DNA of 64,000 bases from Cognatundibacterium rivi. Lineage in GTDB: Bacteria > Pseudomonadota > Gammaproteobacteria > Burkholderiales > Burkholderiaceae_D. The notes under the pieces are model-generated. The model saw only the letters and a list, made by a program, of their open reading frames with translations. It was not told where the DNA came from and made no database searches. The DNA is taken from the NCBI RefSeq assembly GCF_018139565.1, contig NZ_JAGSPK010000002.1, forward strand, positions 744,001 through 808,000, written 5' to 3'. Positions within the stretch are counted from its first letter, which is position 1; every line of letters begins with the position of its first letter. The position numbers were made by a program, and so were the translations under genes. Of this stretch, positions 37,016 to 46,819 are shown piece after piece.

Positions 37016-38284
37016 TCAGGCCGTGCGTAGCGGGATAATCGTTGCACCTCGCTTTAACTGGTCAACGTAATTCGCCCATGCCTGCATCATTTTGCGCCGG
37101 TCTTCTATGTATTTGGCTTTCTGGTACACGCCTTTTACACCTTGCACCACGTGCGACAATTGCCGGTCTATGGTGTTTTCATCCCATCCCATTTCGGCCA
37201 GCATCGTCGCGGCGGTATGCCTGAAGCCGTGCGGGTGAATGATGTCACTGGAATAGCCCAAAGCCTTGAGGGCTTGGTTAATCGTGCCTTCTGACAATGG
37301 CCGCTGGCCTGATCTGACGCCGAACACATATTCCCCCATGCCGGTCAACGGCTGCAATGCGCGTAACTGTGTCAGCACTTGCTCAGATAACGGTACGATG
37401 TGATCTATCTTTGTTTTAGGGCTGAAGTAGCGCCACTCTTTCGCCTCTAAATCAATATCCTGCCAACGTGCCGCCCTGAATTCGCCAGGTCGCACAAACA
37501 CCAAAGGCAGCAGGCGCAACGCCGCTACCGTCACCGGCGCGCCACCGTAGCCCTCAACATCGCGCATAAGCTGACCTAACAATTTCGGGTCGGTGATATG
37601 TGAAAAGTTTTTCTGTACATGCGCCTCTAACGCACCGCGCAAGTCAGCAGCTATGTCACGCTCTGCCCTACCGGTGGCAATGGCAAAGCGCCATAACTGC
37701 CCCATTTGCTCGCGCACACGGTTTGCAGTTTCCGTAATGGTTTTGCCCTGATTGTTTTTTCTGACAGCGATACGGCGTAAGCATTCCAGTAAAACAGGTG
37801 CCTTGATTTCGGCCATAGGTAACTTACCGAGATACGGTATCAAGTCGTTTTTCAGATAAGCGGTAGTCCGTGAACGGTGACTATCTGACAACGGCTTAAT
37901 TTTTGCCTCAAACCACTCCCATGCTACTGCTTCAAAAGAGTCAATCACCGGCAAGCCCTCTGCATCGCGTTTAGCCGCTACCTTTTGTTGACTGACTTGC
38001 ACCCGCTCTGATCTGCGCAGGTCGCTGGGGTCAATGCCAGAAGCAATTTGCTCTTTCGCTTCGGCACGCTTTGCCCGCGCCACTGCCAGCGAAACATCAG
38101 GATATTTACCGAAAGACAGCGTAAGGCGTTTTTCATTAAATCGGTAATCCATGCGCCATAGCTTTGAGCCATCCTTACCCACCATCAGATAGAGGCCACC
38201 ACCGTCTGCCAATTTATAGGGCGCATCTTTGGCCGCTGCACTCTTTGCCTTGATATCGGTAAGCGGAATAATTTTCTTTGGCAT
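37016..38284 (-). CDS. int: P4-type tyrosine integrase
   Basis: Site-specific recombinase that inserts the element at tRNA-Leu. The 422-residue product has the N-terminal DUF4102-like arm-binding part (PLTDIKAKSAAAKDAPYKLADGGGLYL split around residue 20), the core-binding region, and the catalytic domain. Arg is in VRPGEFRAARW (about residue 264), His-x-x-Arg in HGFRHTAATML (about 352), then QLSHV and the Tyr region VYQKAKYIEDRRKMMQ (about 384-398). Its 3'-to-5' position next to the tRNA and the arm sites in its own promoter are typical of P4-type islands. Confidence 0.95.
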   Translation of the reverse strand: MPKKIIPLTDIKAKSAAAKDAPYKLADGGGLYLMVGKDGSKLWRMDYRFNEKRLTLSFGKYPDVSLAVARAKRAEAKEQIASGIDPSDLRRSERVQVSQQKVAAKRDAEGLPVIDSFEAVAWEWFEAKIKPLSDSHRSRTTAYLKNDLIPYLGKLPMAEIKAPVLLECLRRIAVRKNNQGKTITETANRVREQMGQLWRFAIATGRAERDIAADLRGALEAHVQKNFSHITDPKLLGQLMRDVEGYGGAPVTVAALRLLPLVFVRPGEFRAARWQDIDLEAKEWRYFSPKTKIDHIVPLSEQVLTQLRALQPLTGMGEYVFGVRSGQRPLSEGTINQALKALGYSSDIIHPHGFRHTAATMLAEMGWDENTIDRQLSHVVQGVKGVYQKAKYIEDRRKMMQAWANYVDQLKRGATIIPLRTA

Positions 38285-38312
38285 GTCGGTTCCCCTATGG
38301 TGCGATACCGAA

Positions 38313-38395
38313 TACCGTCAGGGAAGCGCTGTTTTGACGGTATTTGATTTTTGGCGGTATCTGATTTTCGCTGAATACCGTCATATATACCGTCA
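38313..38395. promoter_or_regulatory. Right integrase arm-type sites and int promoter region
   Basis: TACCGTCA at 38313-38320, 38376-38383 and 38388-38395, its complement at 38335-38342, and a variant (GGCGGTAT) at 38353. The pair at 38376-38395 copies the left pair at 29323-29342 in spacing and orientation. The sites lie directly upstream of int, so integrase binding could also repress its own transcription. Confidence 0.7.
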
Positions 38396-38436
38396 AAAAT
38401 CTGGGCTGTCAAAGAACTTCATGGAACGTCAGGGAA

Positions 38437-38473
38437 CAAAAAACCCGCATTCTCTCTATGAAGAAGGCGGGTT
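38437..38473 (-). terminator. Element-supplied terminator downstream of tRNA-Leu
   Basis: On the minus strand AACCCGC pairs with GCGGGTT and is followed by a T-run (38438-38443). It comes 35 bp after the tRNA-Leu 3' end, inside the element, replacing the native terminator that insertion moved to about 29.2 kb. Confidence 0.75.
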
Positions 38474-38507
38474 ATTGTATTTCTTGGTACTGCTTGAAAC
38501 GTAGTTT

Positions 38508-38600
38508 TGGTGCCCGAGGCCGGAATCGAACCGGCACGCCCGCTATTAACGAAGCGGCGGATTTTAAGTCCGATGTGTCTACCTATTTCACCACTCGGGC
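38508..38600 (-). tRNA. tRNA-Leu (anticodon UAA)
   Basis: Read on the minus strand: acceptor GCCCGAG pairs with CTCGGGC, encoded CCA is at 38508-38510, the anticodon loop ACTTAAAAT gives UAA, and a long variable arm (GCTTCGTTAATAGC) marks a class II tRNA. Its 3' half is the integration site of the satellite element; the mature sequence is intact. Confidence 0.96.
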
Positions 38601-38613
38601 CCATCACTACAAC

Positions 38614-38631
38614 ATGCAGCCGAAGCTGCAT
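38614..38631 (-). other. UUCG-capped hairpin upstream of tRNA-Leu
   Basis: A 7-bp stem ATGCAGC/GCTGCAT with, on the minus strand, a C(UUCG)G tetraloop, 13 bases before tRNA-Leu. A very stable RNA hairpin here may guide RNase processing of the tRNA transcript. Confidence 0.6.
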
Positions 38632-38637
38632 GCTCTG

Positions 38638-38663
38638 AAAAAAAAGCGCTTAACAGCGCTTTC
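38638..38663 (-). terminator. Terminator-like hairpin between tRNA-Cys and tRNA-Leu
   Basis: On the minus strand AAAGCGCT-GTTA-AGCGCTTT is followed by a further run of T's. It would stop much of the transcription coming from tRNA-Cys before tRNA-Leu. Confidence 0.75.
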
Positions 38664-38670
38664 TTAAAAC

Positions 38671-38744
38671 TGGAGGCGGGGGTCGGGATCGAACCGGCGT
38701 CTACGGCTTTGCAGGCCGCTGCATAACCACTTTGCTACCCCGCC
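38671..38744 (-). tRNA. tRNA-Cys (anticodon GCA)
   Basis: Read on the minus strand: acceptor GGCGGGG with its partner at the 3' end, anticodon loop CTGCAAA giving GCA, T-loop GGTTCGATCC and encoded 3' CCA. Length 74 with CCA. It lies between terminator-like hairpins. Confidence 0.96.
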
Positions 38745-38794
38745 AAGGGTGCTGTTTCAATCATGAAAACTGAAACGCGGCAAAACAACTTTAA

Positions 38795-38820
38795 GAAAAA
38801 AGGGAAGCGCTGCTTCCCTT
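38795..38820 (-). terminator. Terminator-like hairpin between tRNA-Gly and tRNA-Cys
   Basis: AAGGGAAGC (38800-38808) and GCTTCCCTT (38812-38820) form a 9-bp stem with a 3-base loop; on the minus strand it is followed by a T-run. It should terminate or attenuate transcription after the tRNA-Gly array. Confidence 0.75.
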
Positions 38821-38827
38821 CAGAATC

Positions 38828-38903
38828 TGGAGCGGGAAAAGAGTCTCGAACTCTCGACCTCAACCTTGGCAAGGTTGCGCTCTACCAACTGAGCTATTCC
38901 CGC
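38828..38903 (-). tRNA. tRNA-Gly (anticodon GCC), copy 3 of the array
   Basis: On the minus strand: acceptor GCGGGAA, anticodon loop TTGCCAA giving GCC, T-arm GAGTTCGAGACTC, encoded CCA. It is identical in sequence to the two copies at 38941 and 39051 and is the most promoter-distal of the three. Confidence 0.96.
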
Positions 38904-38940
38904 ATTTTGCACTACAAATAAATCAGGCACTACTAAAAAC

Positions 38941-39016
38941 TGGAGCGGGAAAAGAGTCTCGAACTCTCGACCTCAACCTTGGCAAGGTTGCGCTCTACCA
39001 ACTGAGCTATTCCCGC
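38941..39016 (-). tRNA. tRNA-Gly (anticodon GCC), copy 2 of the array
   Basis: The same 76 bases as its neighbours, including encoded CCA. The spacers on each side differ in sequence, so the identity is confined to the tRNA itself. Confidence 0.96.
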
Positions 39017-39050
39017 ATTTTTACTGCTATTTTTTCGTTTCAAAAGAACT

Positions 39051-39126
39051 TGGAGCGGGAAAAGAGTCTCGAACTCTCGACCTCAACCTTGGCAAGGTTG
39101 CGCTCTACCAACTGAGCTATTCCCGC
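39051..39126 (-). tRNA. tRNA-Gly (anticodon GCC), copy 1 of the array
   Basis: Promoter-proximal copy, identical to the other two. It lies 18 bases downstream of the -10 box of the array's promoter. Confidence 0.96.
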
Positions 39127-39143
39127 ATCAACGAAAGACCAGA

Positions 39144-39171
39144 ATTATATAGTATCCGTAAATTCTGTCAA
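39144..39171 (-). promoter_or_regulatory. Sigma-70 promoter of the tRNA cluster
   Basis: On the minus strand TTGACA (39166-39171), a 16-base spacer and TATAAT (39144-39149), both perfect hexamers. It lies in the short gap between pgsA and the first tRNA-Gly, so the tRNA genes have their own strong promoter. Confidence 0.92.
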
Positions 39172-39176
39172 GCGAG

Positions 39177-39764
39177 CTAACTGAGTTTTTCAGTTGATTC
39201 TTTAATCAGAGGCCATGCTTTTCGTAAATAATAAAACATAGACCATACCGTCAACACGGCGGCAATAAGCAACAACCAGGAACCAGTCAAACCGCTGTCA
39301 ATATAATTAAATAAAACAAAATTTGGACTCAGAAGCAATGGTATTGCCATCATTTGAGCCGCCGTTTTAATTTTGCCTATCGAGCTGACGGCAACCGACT
39401 TTGAGGCGCCAATCAGCGCCATCCATTCACGTAAGGCAGAGATGGTAATTTCGCGACCAATAATCACGAATGCGACAACGGCGTTGACCCGGTCAAACTC
39501 CACCAGCACAAGCAATGCACCGGCGACCATTAACTTATCTGCGACCGGATCAAGGAAGGCACCGAACGAAGAAGTCTGATTCCAGCGACGCGCAAGAAAG
39601 CCATCAAACCAATCTGTCACCGCTGCAATAATAAAGACAAGGCTAGAGGCAACCCCTTTTTCAAAAGGACTCAACCATGTATCAGGTAAATAAAATACAC
39701 CGACTACCAACGGAATCAGGGCGACACGTAACCACGTCAACAAAATAGGAAAATTAAATGGCAT
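39177..39764 (-). CDS. pgsA: CDP-diacylglycerol--glycerol-3-phosphate phosphatidyltransferase
   Basis: Makes phosphatidylglycerol phosphate in the inner membrane, the committed step to phosphatidylglycerol and cardiolipin. The 195-residue product has several membrane helices and the CDP-alcohol phosphotransferase signature [27 protein letters not shown], written here in two pieces ([10 protein letters not shown] and [11 protein letters not shown]), with all catalytic Asp residues. It lies downstream of uvrC with a 38-bp gap. Confidence 0.95.
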   Translation of the reverse strand: MPFNFPILLTWLRVALIPLVVGVFYLPDTWLSPFEKGVASSLVFIIAAVTDWFDGFLARRWNQTSSFGAFLDPVADKLMVAGALLVLVEFDRVNAVVAFVIIGREITISALREWMALIGASKSVAVSSIGKIKTAAQMMAIPLLLSPNFVLFNYIDSGLTGSWLLLIAAVLTVWSMFYYLRKAWPLIKESTEKLS

Positions 39765-39802
39765 AAGTTTTTATTCAGATTATTTCCGGTAATTATATTG
39801 GG

Positions 39803-41677
39803 CTAACGCAATCGCTTGTAAATTTCTTCTGCCAACTGACGGGATATGCCGTCAACGCTGGCCAGCTCTTCAACACTGGCATCACTGACTCCCTTCAAAC
39901 CACCAAAGCGCACCAGTAATTTTTGCCTACGCTTCGGCCCCACTCCCTCAATCTCTTCTAATTGCGATGCCTGTCTGGATTTATCGCGCTTTGCCCGCAT
40001 TCCAGTAATGGCAAAGCGATGCGCCTCATCGCGAATCTGCGCAATCAGCATTAATGCGGCGGACTCTTTTCCCAATTCTTTTGGTTCTCGCCCATCAACA
40101 AAAACCAAAGTTTCGAGACCAACCTTACGCCCCTCGCCTTTGGCGACACCCACAATTCTGCTGGTATCCAAGCCAAGTTCGACGAATACCTGGCGCGCCA
40201 TCTCCACCTGCCCCTTGCCGCCATCAATCAAAACAACATCTGGCAAAGTTCGTACGTTTTCGTCCTGATCACTGACAATTTTTTCATAACGACGGAACAA
40301 CACCTGCCGCATAGCCGCGTAATCATCGCCTGGGGTAATATCTTTGATGTTGTAGCGTCGGTATTCTCCACTTTGCATTGCATGATGGTGGAATACCACG
40401 CATGAAGCCTGAGTCGCTTCACCTTGCGTATGACTGATGTCAAAACACTCGATTCGCAACTGTTCAGGATTGTCAGCATCCAGATCAAGAACCGCCGCCA
40501 GCGCCAGCGTACGCGCTTGCTGCGAGCCTTGTTCCGATAGTAATCTGGTCAAGGCTAAAGCAGCGCCCTTCACTGCCATTTCAAGCCAGATACGTCGCTG
40601 CTCCTGAGGTTGAAAAGATAAATGGATTTTGTGTCCGCACTGTTCGGCAAGTGCCAACATCAAATCTGGCTCATCCAACTCGACATTCATCACTATCGTT
40701 GATGGAATGAACTGATCAACATAATGCTGTGCGAGAAAAGCGGCGACGATTTCCTGCTCAATCGACTCTTCTGCAGTCGATCTGACATCATCAACATGAC
40801 TAGGAAAATACGCGCGGTCGCCAAGATGCCGTCCACCCCGCACCATCGCGAGATTGACGCAAGCACGCCCCCCCTCGACTATCACAGCGATGATATCGAC
40901 ATCCGCATTGCCAGTGGTTTCCATGCTTTGCTGATGCAATACCTTAGACAAGGCAGACATTTGATTGCGGACGAATGCTGCCTGCTCGAATTTCAGCTCG
41001 GAGGAAAAAGTCAGCATTTTTTTCTCCAACGTCTGCATGACTTCTAATTGCCGTCCACGTAAAAAATCGGCAGCATTTTTAACGTCTAACAAGTAATCTT
41101 CAGGCGCAATAAAATCGACACAAGGCGCGCTGCAACGCTGGATCTGATGTAAGAGACAGGGTCTGGTGCGATTCGCAAATACGCTATCCTCGCAGCTACG
41201 CAACAAGAACACTTTCTGCAGAATTTGCATCGATTCCTTGACCGCCCACCCGGATGGAAAGGGGCCAAAATACTGGTGTTTTTTATCGATAGCACCACGA
41301 TAGTAGGTCATTCGCGGCGTCTTTTCTGACGTGATTTTCAGGTAAGGATAAGACTTATCATCCCGAAATAAAATATTGTAGCGAGGCCGCAAAGCTTTGA
41401 TCAGGTTATTTTCCAGAATCAGGGCTTCGGCTTCACTGCGTGTCACTGTCGTTTCCAACCTGACGATTTTTGCCACCATCATGGCAATGCGCGGACTCGA
41501 CAGCGTTTTTTGAAAATAGCTGTTGACACGCTTCTTCAGATCACGCGCCTTACCCACATACAAGACCTGTCCCTGCTCATCAAAGTAGCGATACACACCG
41601 GGTAAATGAGGAAGTTTCGATACCGTATCTAAAACAGACTGACGAGCATCACTTGCCGGAGTTTGATTTGTATCCAT
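39803..41677 (-). CDS. uvrC: Excinuclease ABC subunit C
   Basis: Makes both incisions in nucleotide excision repair with UvrA and UvrB. The 624-residue product has the N-terminal GIY-YIG nuclease ([20 protein letters not shown]), a UVR motif ([16 protein letters not shown]), the RNase H-like C-terminal nuclease ([22 protein letters not shown]) and a helix-hairpin-helix pair ([28 protein letters not shown]). The start overlaps the acpS stop by 1 bp. Confidence 0.96.
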   Translation of the reverse strand: MDTNQTPASDARQSVLDTVSKLPHLPGVYRYFDEQGQVLYVGKARDLKKRVNSYFQKTLSSPRIAMMVAKIVRLETTVTRSEAEALILENNLIKALRPRYNILFRDDKSYPYLKITSEKTPRMTYYRGAIDKKHQYFGPFPSGWAVKESMQILQKVFLLRSCEDSVFANRTRPCLLHQIQRCSAPCVDFIAPEDYLLDVKNAADFLRGRQLEVMQTLEKKMLTFSSELKFEQAAFVRNQMSALSKVLHQQSMETTGNADVDIIAVIVEGGRACVNLAMVRGGRHLGDRAYFPSHVDDVRSTAEESIEQEIVAAFLAQHYVDQFIPSTIVMNVELDEPDLMLALAEQCGHKIHLSFQPQEQRRIWLEMAVKGAALALTRLLSEQGSQQARTLALAAVLDLDADNPEQLRIECFDISHTQGEATQASCVVFHHHAMQSGEYRRYNIKDITPGDDYAAMRQVLFRRYEKIVSDQDENVRTLPDVVLIDGGKGQVEMARQVFVELGLDTSRIVGVAKGEGRKVGLETLVFVDGREPKELGKESAALMLIAQIRDEAHRFAITGMRAKRDKSRQASQLEEIEGVGPKRRQKLLVRFGGLKGVSDASVEELASVDGISRQLAEEIYKRLR

Positions 41678-42084
41678 CAGATAGCCGCACCGGATTTTTT
41701 TTCAACAATCACAAATGCCAAAACGTGATCGGTTTCGTCGCTGAGGGAAATATGAGTCGTCAGGCAACGCGATGCCATCCATTCATGCAAGGTGCCGGTC
41801 AGCGTCACAACAGGCTTTCCTTGATCGTCATTCAGCGTTTGCATGTTATGTAAGGTCATAGGTGCTGTAATGCCCGTACCAATCGCCTTTGAGAACGCCT
41901 CCTTCGCGGCAAATCTGGTCGCCAGATAGCGCGTGCCACGTAGCAGATTTTGCTCTCGTCGCTGAAAAAAAATACGCAGCTCATCTTCACCCAGAATTTT
42001 TCTGGCGAACTGCTCGCCACTTCTGGCTAGCGCGCGTTCAATTCGGGTAAGTTGAACGATATCAGTGCCGATACCATAAATCAT
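41677..42084 (-). CDS. acpS: Holo-[acyl-carrier-protein] synthase
   Basis: Transfers phosphopantetheine from CoA to apo-ACP. The 135-residue product has the N-terminal [16 protein letters not shown] with the Mg-binding Asp, and [19 protein letters not shown] with the catalytic Glu/Lys. It is packed between pdxJ (1-bp gap) and uvrC. Confidence 0.95.
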   Translation of the reverse strand: MIYGIGTDIVQLTRIERALARSGEQFARKILGEDELRIFFQRREQNLLRGTRYLATRFAAKEAFSKAIGTGITAPMTLHNMQTLNDDQGKPVVTLTGTLHEWMASRCLTTHISLSDETDHVLAFVIVEKKSGAAI

Positions 42085-42085
42085 C

Positions 42086-42847
42086 TCAAGCCCTCTGCAT
42101 TAGTCCTGAACGGACTAAAATCGCTTTCATCTCTTTCAGCGCGACATTCCATCCCACGAACAGAGCCCGGGAAAAAATCGCATCGCCGATATTGATTTGC
42201 GTCACGTCCGATAATGAGGCAAGAGCTGCAATATTTTGGTAATTCAGGTTGCCACTGATTTGCACTGATAAGCCTTGCCGAATACTCTCAATAGCCATCG
42301 CCTCCAACTCCCCCTGCGCCTGATTGCGCGTCGCATCATTATCAGCCTGAACATATCGCTCAGCACTCAGCACGATCGCATTCGCACCCGATTCAGCACA
42401 TGCCTGAACTTGTTCTGCTTTTGGATTTACAAAGAGAGATGAGCGATGTCCGGAACGATGTAACTGACTGACAAACGACTGTAATAGCGAAAAGTCCGCT
42501 ACAACATCCACTGGTGCGAATCTCTCATCGGCCATGCCATCAGGCACAACCAGACATACATTCGCAGGACGAATTTCAGACACGATAGCCAGTGTTCGCG
42601 CATTTGCCGCTGCGTTGATTTTCAAACGTCCAACAAATTGCTGCGACATGGTTTGCATCAATGCTTGCCGGACATTTGCATTTTTCTCTGACAAATAAAT
42701 AGATAATCCATCTGCACCAGCTTCCTCCGCAGCAATTGCAAATGCGAGAGGATCAAGAACATTGTCTTTGCGGTCATCCAGAAAGCTGAGCAGTGGATCA
42801 AGGCTGACTTCAAACAAGGTGGATTGCTGATGTGAATGAACGTTCAT
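42086..42847 (-). CDS. pdxJ: Pyridoxine 5'-phosphate synthase
   Basis: Condenses 1-deoxyxylulose 5-phosphate and aminoacetone phosphate in vitamin B6 synthesis. The 253-residue product has the expected barrel segments: [44 protein letters not shown] and the C-terminal [18 protein letters not shown]. It lies between recO (4-bp overlap) and acpS, the usual beta/gammaproteobacterial order. Confidence 0.94.
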   Translation of the reverse strand: MNVHSHQQSTLFEVSLDPLLSFLDDRKDNVLDPLAFAIAAEEAGADGLSIYLSEKNANVRQALMQTMSQQFVGRLKINAAANARTLAIVSEIRPANVCLVVPDGMADERFAPVDVVADFSLLQSFVSQLHRSGHRSSLFVNPKAEQVQACAESGANAIVLSAERYVQADNDATRNQAQGELEAMAIESIRQGLSVQISGNLNYQNIAALASLSDVTQINIGDAIFSRALFVGWNVALKEMKAILVRSGLMQRA

Positions 42848-43686
42848 AAATTTTGCAAATCGATCAGAATCTGCCGGGTATTGAGAGATGTGCCATGCAA
42901 GTGGTGGCCGAGCAAAAAACGCATCAACATCTTACTTTGAAATTGCGTGACCGTATCAGCGTAATCTGCTTGCGCCATATCCAATAAAGTTTTACCACTG
43001 ACAATGGGAATATGATCTGATGTCGTTGCAATCCGTGTACCGACCTCAGGATCGACAACATAATTCAACGCTGCATTCACTTTGCTTCTGGAAACCGTGC
43101 AAAACGTCAGATCGCCCAATAAGCCTGATTCCCGCAACAACGCCAGTTCAAACTGACGCAAAACGGTCGGTGCGGGCTCATCATGAGCCAATAAATTCAG
43201 TGTGTTTATATAGTGTTCAAACAGTGCTGTATGGGGCTCATCACGCACCAGAAACTTAACCAACAACTCGTTGAGATAAAACCCGCACAGTAATGCTGAT
43301 CGTTCGAGCGGCAACATGCCGCCGACCCAGTCAGCCCCGGTGAGTATTCTAATTTCGGACTTTCCAGTCCATCCTAACTGCAAAGGCTGGAAGGTTTGTA
43401 ACACGCTGCGCAACTGAGAATGAGGTCGCTTGGCCCCCTTGGCTACAAGAGCAATGCGACCAAAATCACGCGTGAATATCTCTACGATCAGGCTGGTTTC
43501 TTTATACGGCCAAGAGTGCAATACAAAACCAGGCTGGTGAAGTATTTTTCGATCGCGTGGCAAAACACTGCCAGCAATCGTCTGAGATTTTTTTTTTGAA
43601 TGAGCAGGAACCGGATCATTAGCAGTGGCGACCTTATTGAAAGCATCGCCATGCTGAGTTAGAACGACTGTATGAACATCAGTCAT
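42844..43686 (-). CDS. recO: DNA repair protein RecO
   Basis: Recombination mediator that loads RecA with RecF and RecR. The 280-residue product has the OB fold beginning [41 protein letters not shown], given here only for position (about residues 49-90), and a helical C-terminal domain with [14 protein letters not shown]. The first ~45 residues are an unusual Lys/Ser-rich extension; a later start is possible but no better ribosome site stands out. It is followed by pdxJ with a 4-bp overlap. Confidence 0.92.
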   Translation of the reverse strand: MTDVHTVVLTQHGDAFNKVATANDPVPAHSKKKSQTIAGSVLPRDRKILHQPGFVLHSWPYKETSLIVEIFTRDFGRIALVAKGAKRPHSQLRSVLQTFQPLQLGWTGKSEIRILTGADWVGGMLPLERSALLCGFYLNELLVKFLVRDEPHTALFEHYINTLNLLAHDEPAPTVLRQFELALLRESGLLGDLTFCTVSRSKVNAALNYVVDPEVGTRIATTSDHIPIVSGKTLLDMAQADYADTVTQFQSKMLMRFLLGHHLHGTSLNTRQILIDLQNL

Positions 43687-43694
43687 GCGGCGAA

Positions 43695-44597
43695 CTATTC
43701 GTAACCGTAGGCTCTTAAACCTGCTTCGTTATCTGCCCATCCGGATTTTACTTTGACCCAGATTTCAAGATAAACAGGACCGCCGAAAAGCTTCTCCATA
43801 TCCACGCGAGATTGCGTGGAGATATCTTTCAGACGCGCACCTTTATTACCAATCACCATCGATTTATGCCCGTCACGATCAACCAGTATAGCGACAAAAA
43901 TCCGGCGCAAATTTCCTTCCTGCTCAAATTTCTCAATCAGCACGGTACTTGTATACGGCAGCTCATCGCCGACAAAACGGAATAATTTTTCGCGAACAAT
44001 TTCCGTGGCGAGAAATTTTTCACTGCGGTCAGTAATATCATCTTCCGCAAACATAGGCGGATTAAGTGGTAAATATTTTCTCGTTTCGCCTTCCAGATTT
44101 TCAAGCTGGAAACGCAAAGTCGCCGAAACCGGAACAATTGCGGCAAATGGAAACAGTGCAGCAAGCTTCTGTGCAAACGGCATCATTACTGCTTTATCTT
44201 TAATGCGATCAGATTTATTAATCACCAGAATGCAAGGCACATTTTTTGGCAATAAATCGATTACTTGCTGATCGGCAGGGCCAAAAGTACCAGCCTCGAC
44301 CAGAAACAGAATGACGTCCGCCGCTGTCAGCGTTGTCGTCACGGTTCTGTTCAGTGTGCGGTTTAAAGCATTGGAATGACGCGTCTGAAAACCCGGCGTA
44401 TCAACGTATACAAACTGTGTATTGTCTTTAGTTTGAATTCCGGTAATACGATGACGGGTAGTCTGGGCCTTACGAGAAGTAATGCTGACTTTTGCTCCGA
44501 TCAATGCATTCATCAAGGTCGATTTACCTACGTTAGGACGGCCGACAATAGCAATATACCCACAGCGAAAATCAGGGTTATCAATTAATTCATTCAT
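43695..44597 (-). CDS. era: GTPase Era
   Basis: Essential GTPase for 30S ribosome maturation. The 300-residue product has G1 GRPNVGKST at residues 19-27, G3 DTPGF, G4 NKSD and a C-terminal KH domain with [15 protein letters not shown]. The order rnc-era-recO is the conserved operon. It starts 7 bp after rnc. Confidence 0.97.
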   Translation of the reverse strand: MNELIDNPDFRCGYIAIVGRPNVGKSTLMNALIGAKVSITSRKAQTTRHRITGIQTKDNTQFVYVDTPGFQTRHSNALNRTLNRTVTTTLTAADVILFLVEAGTFGPADQQVIDLLPKNVPCILVINKSDRIKDKAVMMPFAQKLAALFPFAAIVPVSATLRFQLENLEGETRKYLPLNPPMFAEDDITDRSEKFLATEIVREKLFRFVGDELPYTSTVLIEKFEQEGNLRRIFVAILVDRDGHKSMVIGNKGARLKDISTQSRVDMEKLFGGPVYLEIWVKVKSGWADNEAGLRAYGYE

Positions 44598-44604
44598 AGA
44601 GTGC

Positions 44605-45471
44605 TCATGCTGTTTTTGGGTGTTGATTAGAATCTCCGCCTGTATCAGGCGAGCTCGTCGAAGCAGAGTCAGCTATATCTCGTTGAGTCTCTGGCAAATC
44701 TGTAAGCGGAGGTGCACTGTCAATTTGCGCCGTCGCTATTCCTGCCAATTTCAATTGCGCCGCTCTCGGTTTAGATTTACGCGCGCCGGGTGTTTTCGCT
44801 AACGCCAATATTGCCGCCTCAAGGGCGAGTTTAGCAGCAGCCTGCTCACCAGCACGGCGACTACCGCCAGTACCAAAAACCTGAATATCCAGTTTAGGAA
44901 CCAGACACGCAATCTCAAACTCCTGATTGTGCGCGGCGCCGTGAGTGGCAACAACATTGTACTGAGGTAAAGCGATTTTTTTACTCTGCAAAAATTCCTG
45001 CAGCAAAGTCTTGGCATCCTTACCTAAGGTTGTCGGATCAATCGCAACCATAACCGGCGCATAGAGGGCACGAATCACCTCTTTCGCGGCATCAAAACCA
45101 GAATCAAGAAAGATTGCTCCGAACAAAGCCTCCAAGGCATCCGCAAGAATGGATGGGCGGCGAAAACCACCAGACTTTAGTTCACCCTCACCCAACCTTA
45201 AAAATTGGGACAACTCTATTCTTTGCGCGATTTCATAAAGCGACTGCTGCTTGACCAAGTTGGCACGAACCCGAGATAAGTCACCCTCATCAATATCCGA
45301 GAAACTTTCAAACAACAGCGATGCAACAACACAATTCAAAATGGAGTCGCCCAGAAATTCCAATCGCTCATTATGTAAAACGCTGTGACTGCGATGCGTC
45401 AAAGCCTGCTGCAATAAAGCCGGATTACAAAACTGGTGTCCCAGCCTTTTTTGCAATAGTTGAAGATTCAT
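44605..45471 (-). CDS. rnc: Ribonuclease III
   Basis: Double-strand RNA endonuclease for rRNA and mRNA processing. The 288-residue product has the catalytic signature [12 protein letters not shown] at about residues 34-45, a second metal-binding region ([15 protein letters not shown]), a double-strand RNA-binding domain (about 155-225), and an extra Ser/Pro/Asp-rich C-terminal tail of about 50 residues not needed for catalysis. Confidence 0.96.
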   Translation of the reverse strand: MNLQLLQKRLGHQFCNPALLQQALTHRSHSVLHNERLEFLGDSILNCVVASLLFESFSDIDEGDLSRVRANLVKQQSLYEIAQRIELSQFLRLGEGELKSGGFRRPSILADALEALFGAIFLDSGFDAAKEVIRALYAPVMVAIDPTTLGKDAKTLLQEFLQSKKIALPQYNVVATHGAAHNQEFEIACLVPKLDIQVFGTGGSRRAGEQAAAKLALEAAILALAKTPGARKSKPRAAQLKLAGIATAQIDSAPPLTDLPETQRDIADSASTSSPDTGGDSNQHPKTA

Positions 45472-45482
45472 ACGTGTTCTGC

Positions 45483-45878
45483 TTATTCTGGCTTTTTAGC
45501 GGAGACGCCATTTTTTGCCGTTGTACCTTCATATTCCAGCAACAATGTTGCTGGACCAAACAAAGGGATTTTTTTCTGATAGGAGAAACTCACTTCTATA
45601 TTCCCATTATCCCGGGTAATTACCAGATCCTTACCTGTGATTGAAGTAATGTAACCAACATCTGCTTGTTTATCAAAAACATTTTGGATCTCATTAACAG
45701 TCGTTCCACCTGTTTTAGCAACACTGATCGCTTTCTTTATCGATGTGTACTCAATCACGGTTGGCACTACTTTCATTGCCAGCATCGCAATCAATACAAT
45801 CACGCCCAAAGATAAAATGAGCCCGATCAAAGAAATACCATGCTGCGACTTTAAAGAAAAACGTTGAGCTGTTTGCAT
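45483..45878 (-). CDS. DUF4845 family membrane protein
   Basis: A 131-residue protein with a pilin-like N-terminus ([27 protein letters not shown]) and a small periplasmic domain. This family is regularly found between lepB and rnc in beta- and gammaproteobacteria; its function is unknown. A role near protein export is only suggested by the neighbouring signal peptidase. Confidence 0.88.
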   Translation of the reverse strand: MQTAQRFSLKSQHGISLIGLILSLGVIVLIAMLAMKVVPTVIEYTSIKKAISVAKTGGTTVNEIQNVFDKQADVGYITSITGKDLVITRDNGNIEVSFSYQKKIPLFGPATLLLEYEGTTAKNGVSAKKPE

Positions 45879-45907
45879 AATTTCTCTTTCTTTATTATTC
45901 AGTTATT

Positions 45908-46819
45908 TTAATTAAAACTACCGATGCGCTTGATATTTCCCAAATTCATCCAGATGAAAAATGCCTTACCAACGATATTTTGATCAGGAACGAAACCCCA
46001 GTACCTGCTATCGAGACTATTGTCGCGATTGTCGCCCATCATGAAATAATGCCCTTCGGGAACCACGCAGGAAAACCCTTCAGTATCATATGTGCAATTT
46101 TCTCTTTTGGGAAAATTGAAAGGATCCCGGACAAACGCAGGTGCTTGCTCATCGTTCAAAATCCGGTGTGATACGCCAGTAAGATTTTCTGTATATTGTT
46201 TTGAATAATTCAAATGCTCTTCATCGAGGAAATCTGGCATCGCCTGATAAGAGAGAGTTTTACCATTAATCAAAAGCCGCTTATTTCTATAGGTAACTTT
46301 ATCTCCCGGTACACCAACCACACGTTTAATATAGTCGACCGTCGGATCCACGGGGTATTTAAAGACCATCACATCGCCACGCTGTGGGTTGCTTACCTCA
46401 ACAACTTTTTTATTAATGATAGGTAAGCGAATACCATATTCAAACTTATTTACCAAAATCAAGTCGCCGACAAATAAGGTTGGCAGCATAGAACTCGATG
46501 GAATTTTGAATGGTTCGTAAAGAAAAGAGCGGAGAAAAAAAACCAGTGCGATCACAGGAAAGAAACTTCCCGAGTATTCGATCCATACAGGTTGGCGTAA
46601 TATGCTTGCCTCTATTTCAGCACGTTTCCCTTGCTCAACGCGGATGCCATCTGCTTCCAGCTTTGCTGTTCTCGCATCAAACTCAGCCAGCGCTTTATCT
46701 GCGGCAAGACGCCTTTGCTTGGATAAAAAAAACACATCAAGGAACCAGACTATTCCAGTGCCCACCGTCAACACAAACAGAATCAGGGCAAAATTCCCTA
46801 AAATTGACTGAAAACTCAT
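45908..46819 (-). CDS. lepB: Signal peptidase I
   Basis: Cleaves Sec and Tat signal peptides at the outer face of the inner membrane. The 303-residue product has two N-terminal membrane helices, the catalytic Ser110 in PSSSMLPTL, the general-base Lys165 in [11 protein letters not shown], and box [18 protein letters not shown]. It overlaps lepA by 4 bp. Confidence 0.96.
   Translation of the reverse strand: MSFQSILGNFALILFVLTVGTGIVWFLDVFFLSKQRRLAADKALAEFDARTAKLEADGIRVEQGKRAEIEASILRQPVWIEYSGSFFPVIALVFFLRSFLYEPFKIPSSSMLPTLFVGDLILVNKFEYGIRLPIINKKVVEVSNPQRGDVMVFKYPVDPTVDYIKRVVGVPGDKVTYRNKRLLINGKTLSYQAMPDFLDEEHLNYSKQYTENLTGVSHRILNDEQAPAFVRDPFNFPKRENCTYDTEGFSCVVPEGHYFMMGDNRDNSLDSRYWGFVPDQNIVGKAFFIWMNLGNIKRIGSFN

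Larger units (their letters stand above)
29247..38527. mobile_element. P4-like integrative satellite element in tRNA-Leu(UAA)
   Basis: About 9.3 kb between a truncated tRNA-Leu 3' end (29247-29269) and the intact tRNA-Leu (38508-38600). Contents, all minus strand from the integrase leftward, are integrase, yefM-yoeB, an unknown 254-residue protein, AlpA, an unknown 142-residue protein, an Ash/Icd-like protein, two unknown proteins, a micro-ORF and a large primase-helicase. Two clusters of an 8-bp iteron and paired integrase arm sites lie near both ends. No structural, packaging or lysis gene is visible, so it is either a satellite that uses a helper phage or a degraded or self-replicating island. 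Confidence 0.85.

Noticed and set aside
38828-39126. Three identical 76-bp repeats at regular spacing, CRISPR- or tandem-repeat-like
   Set aside because: Each repeat folds as a complete tRNA-Gly(GCC) with encoded CCA, so they are tRNA genes.
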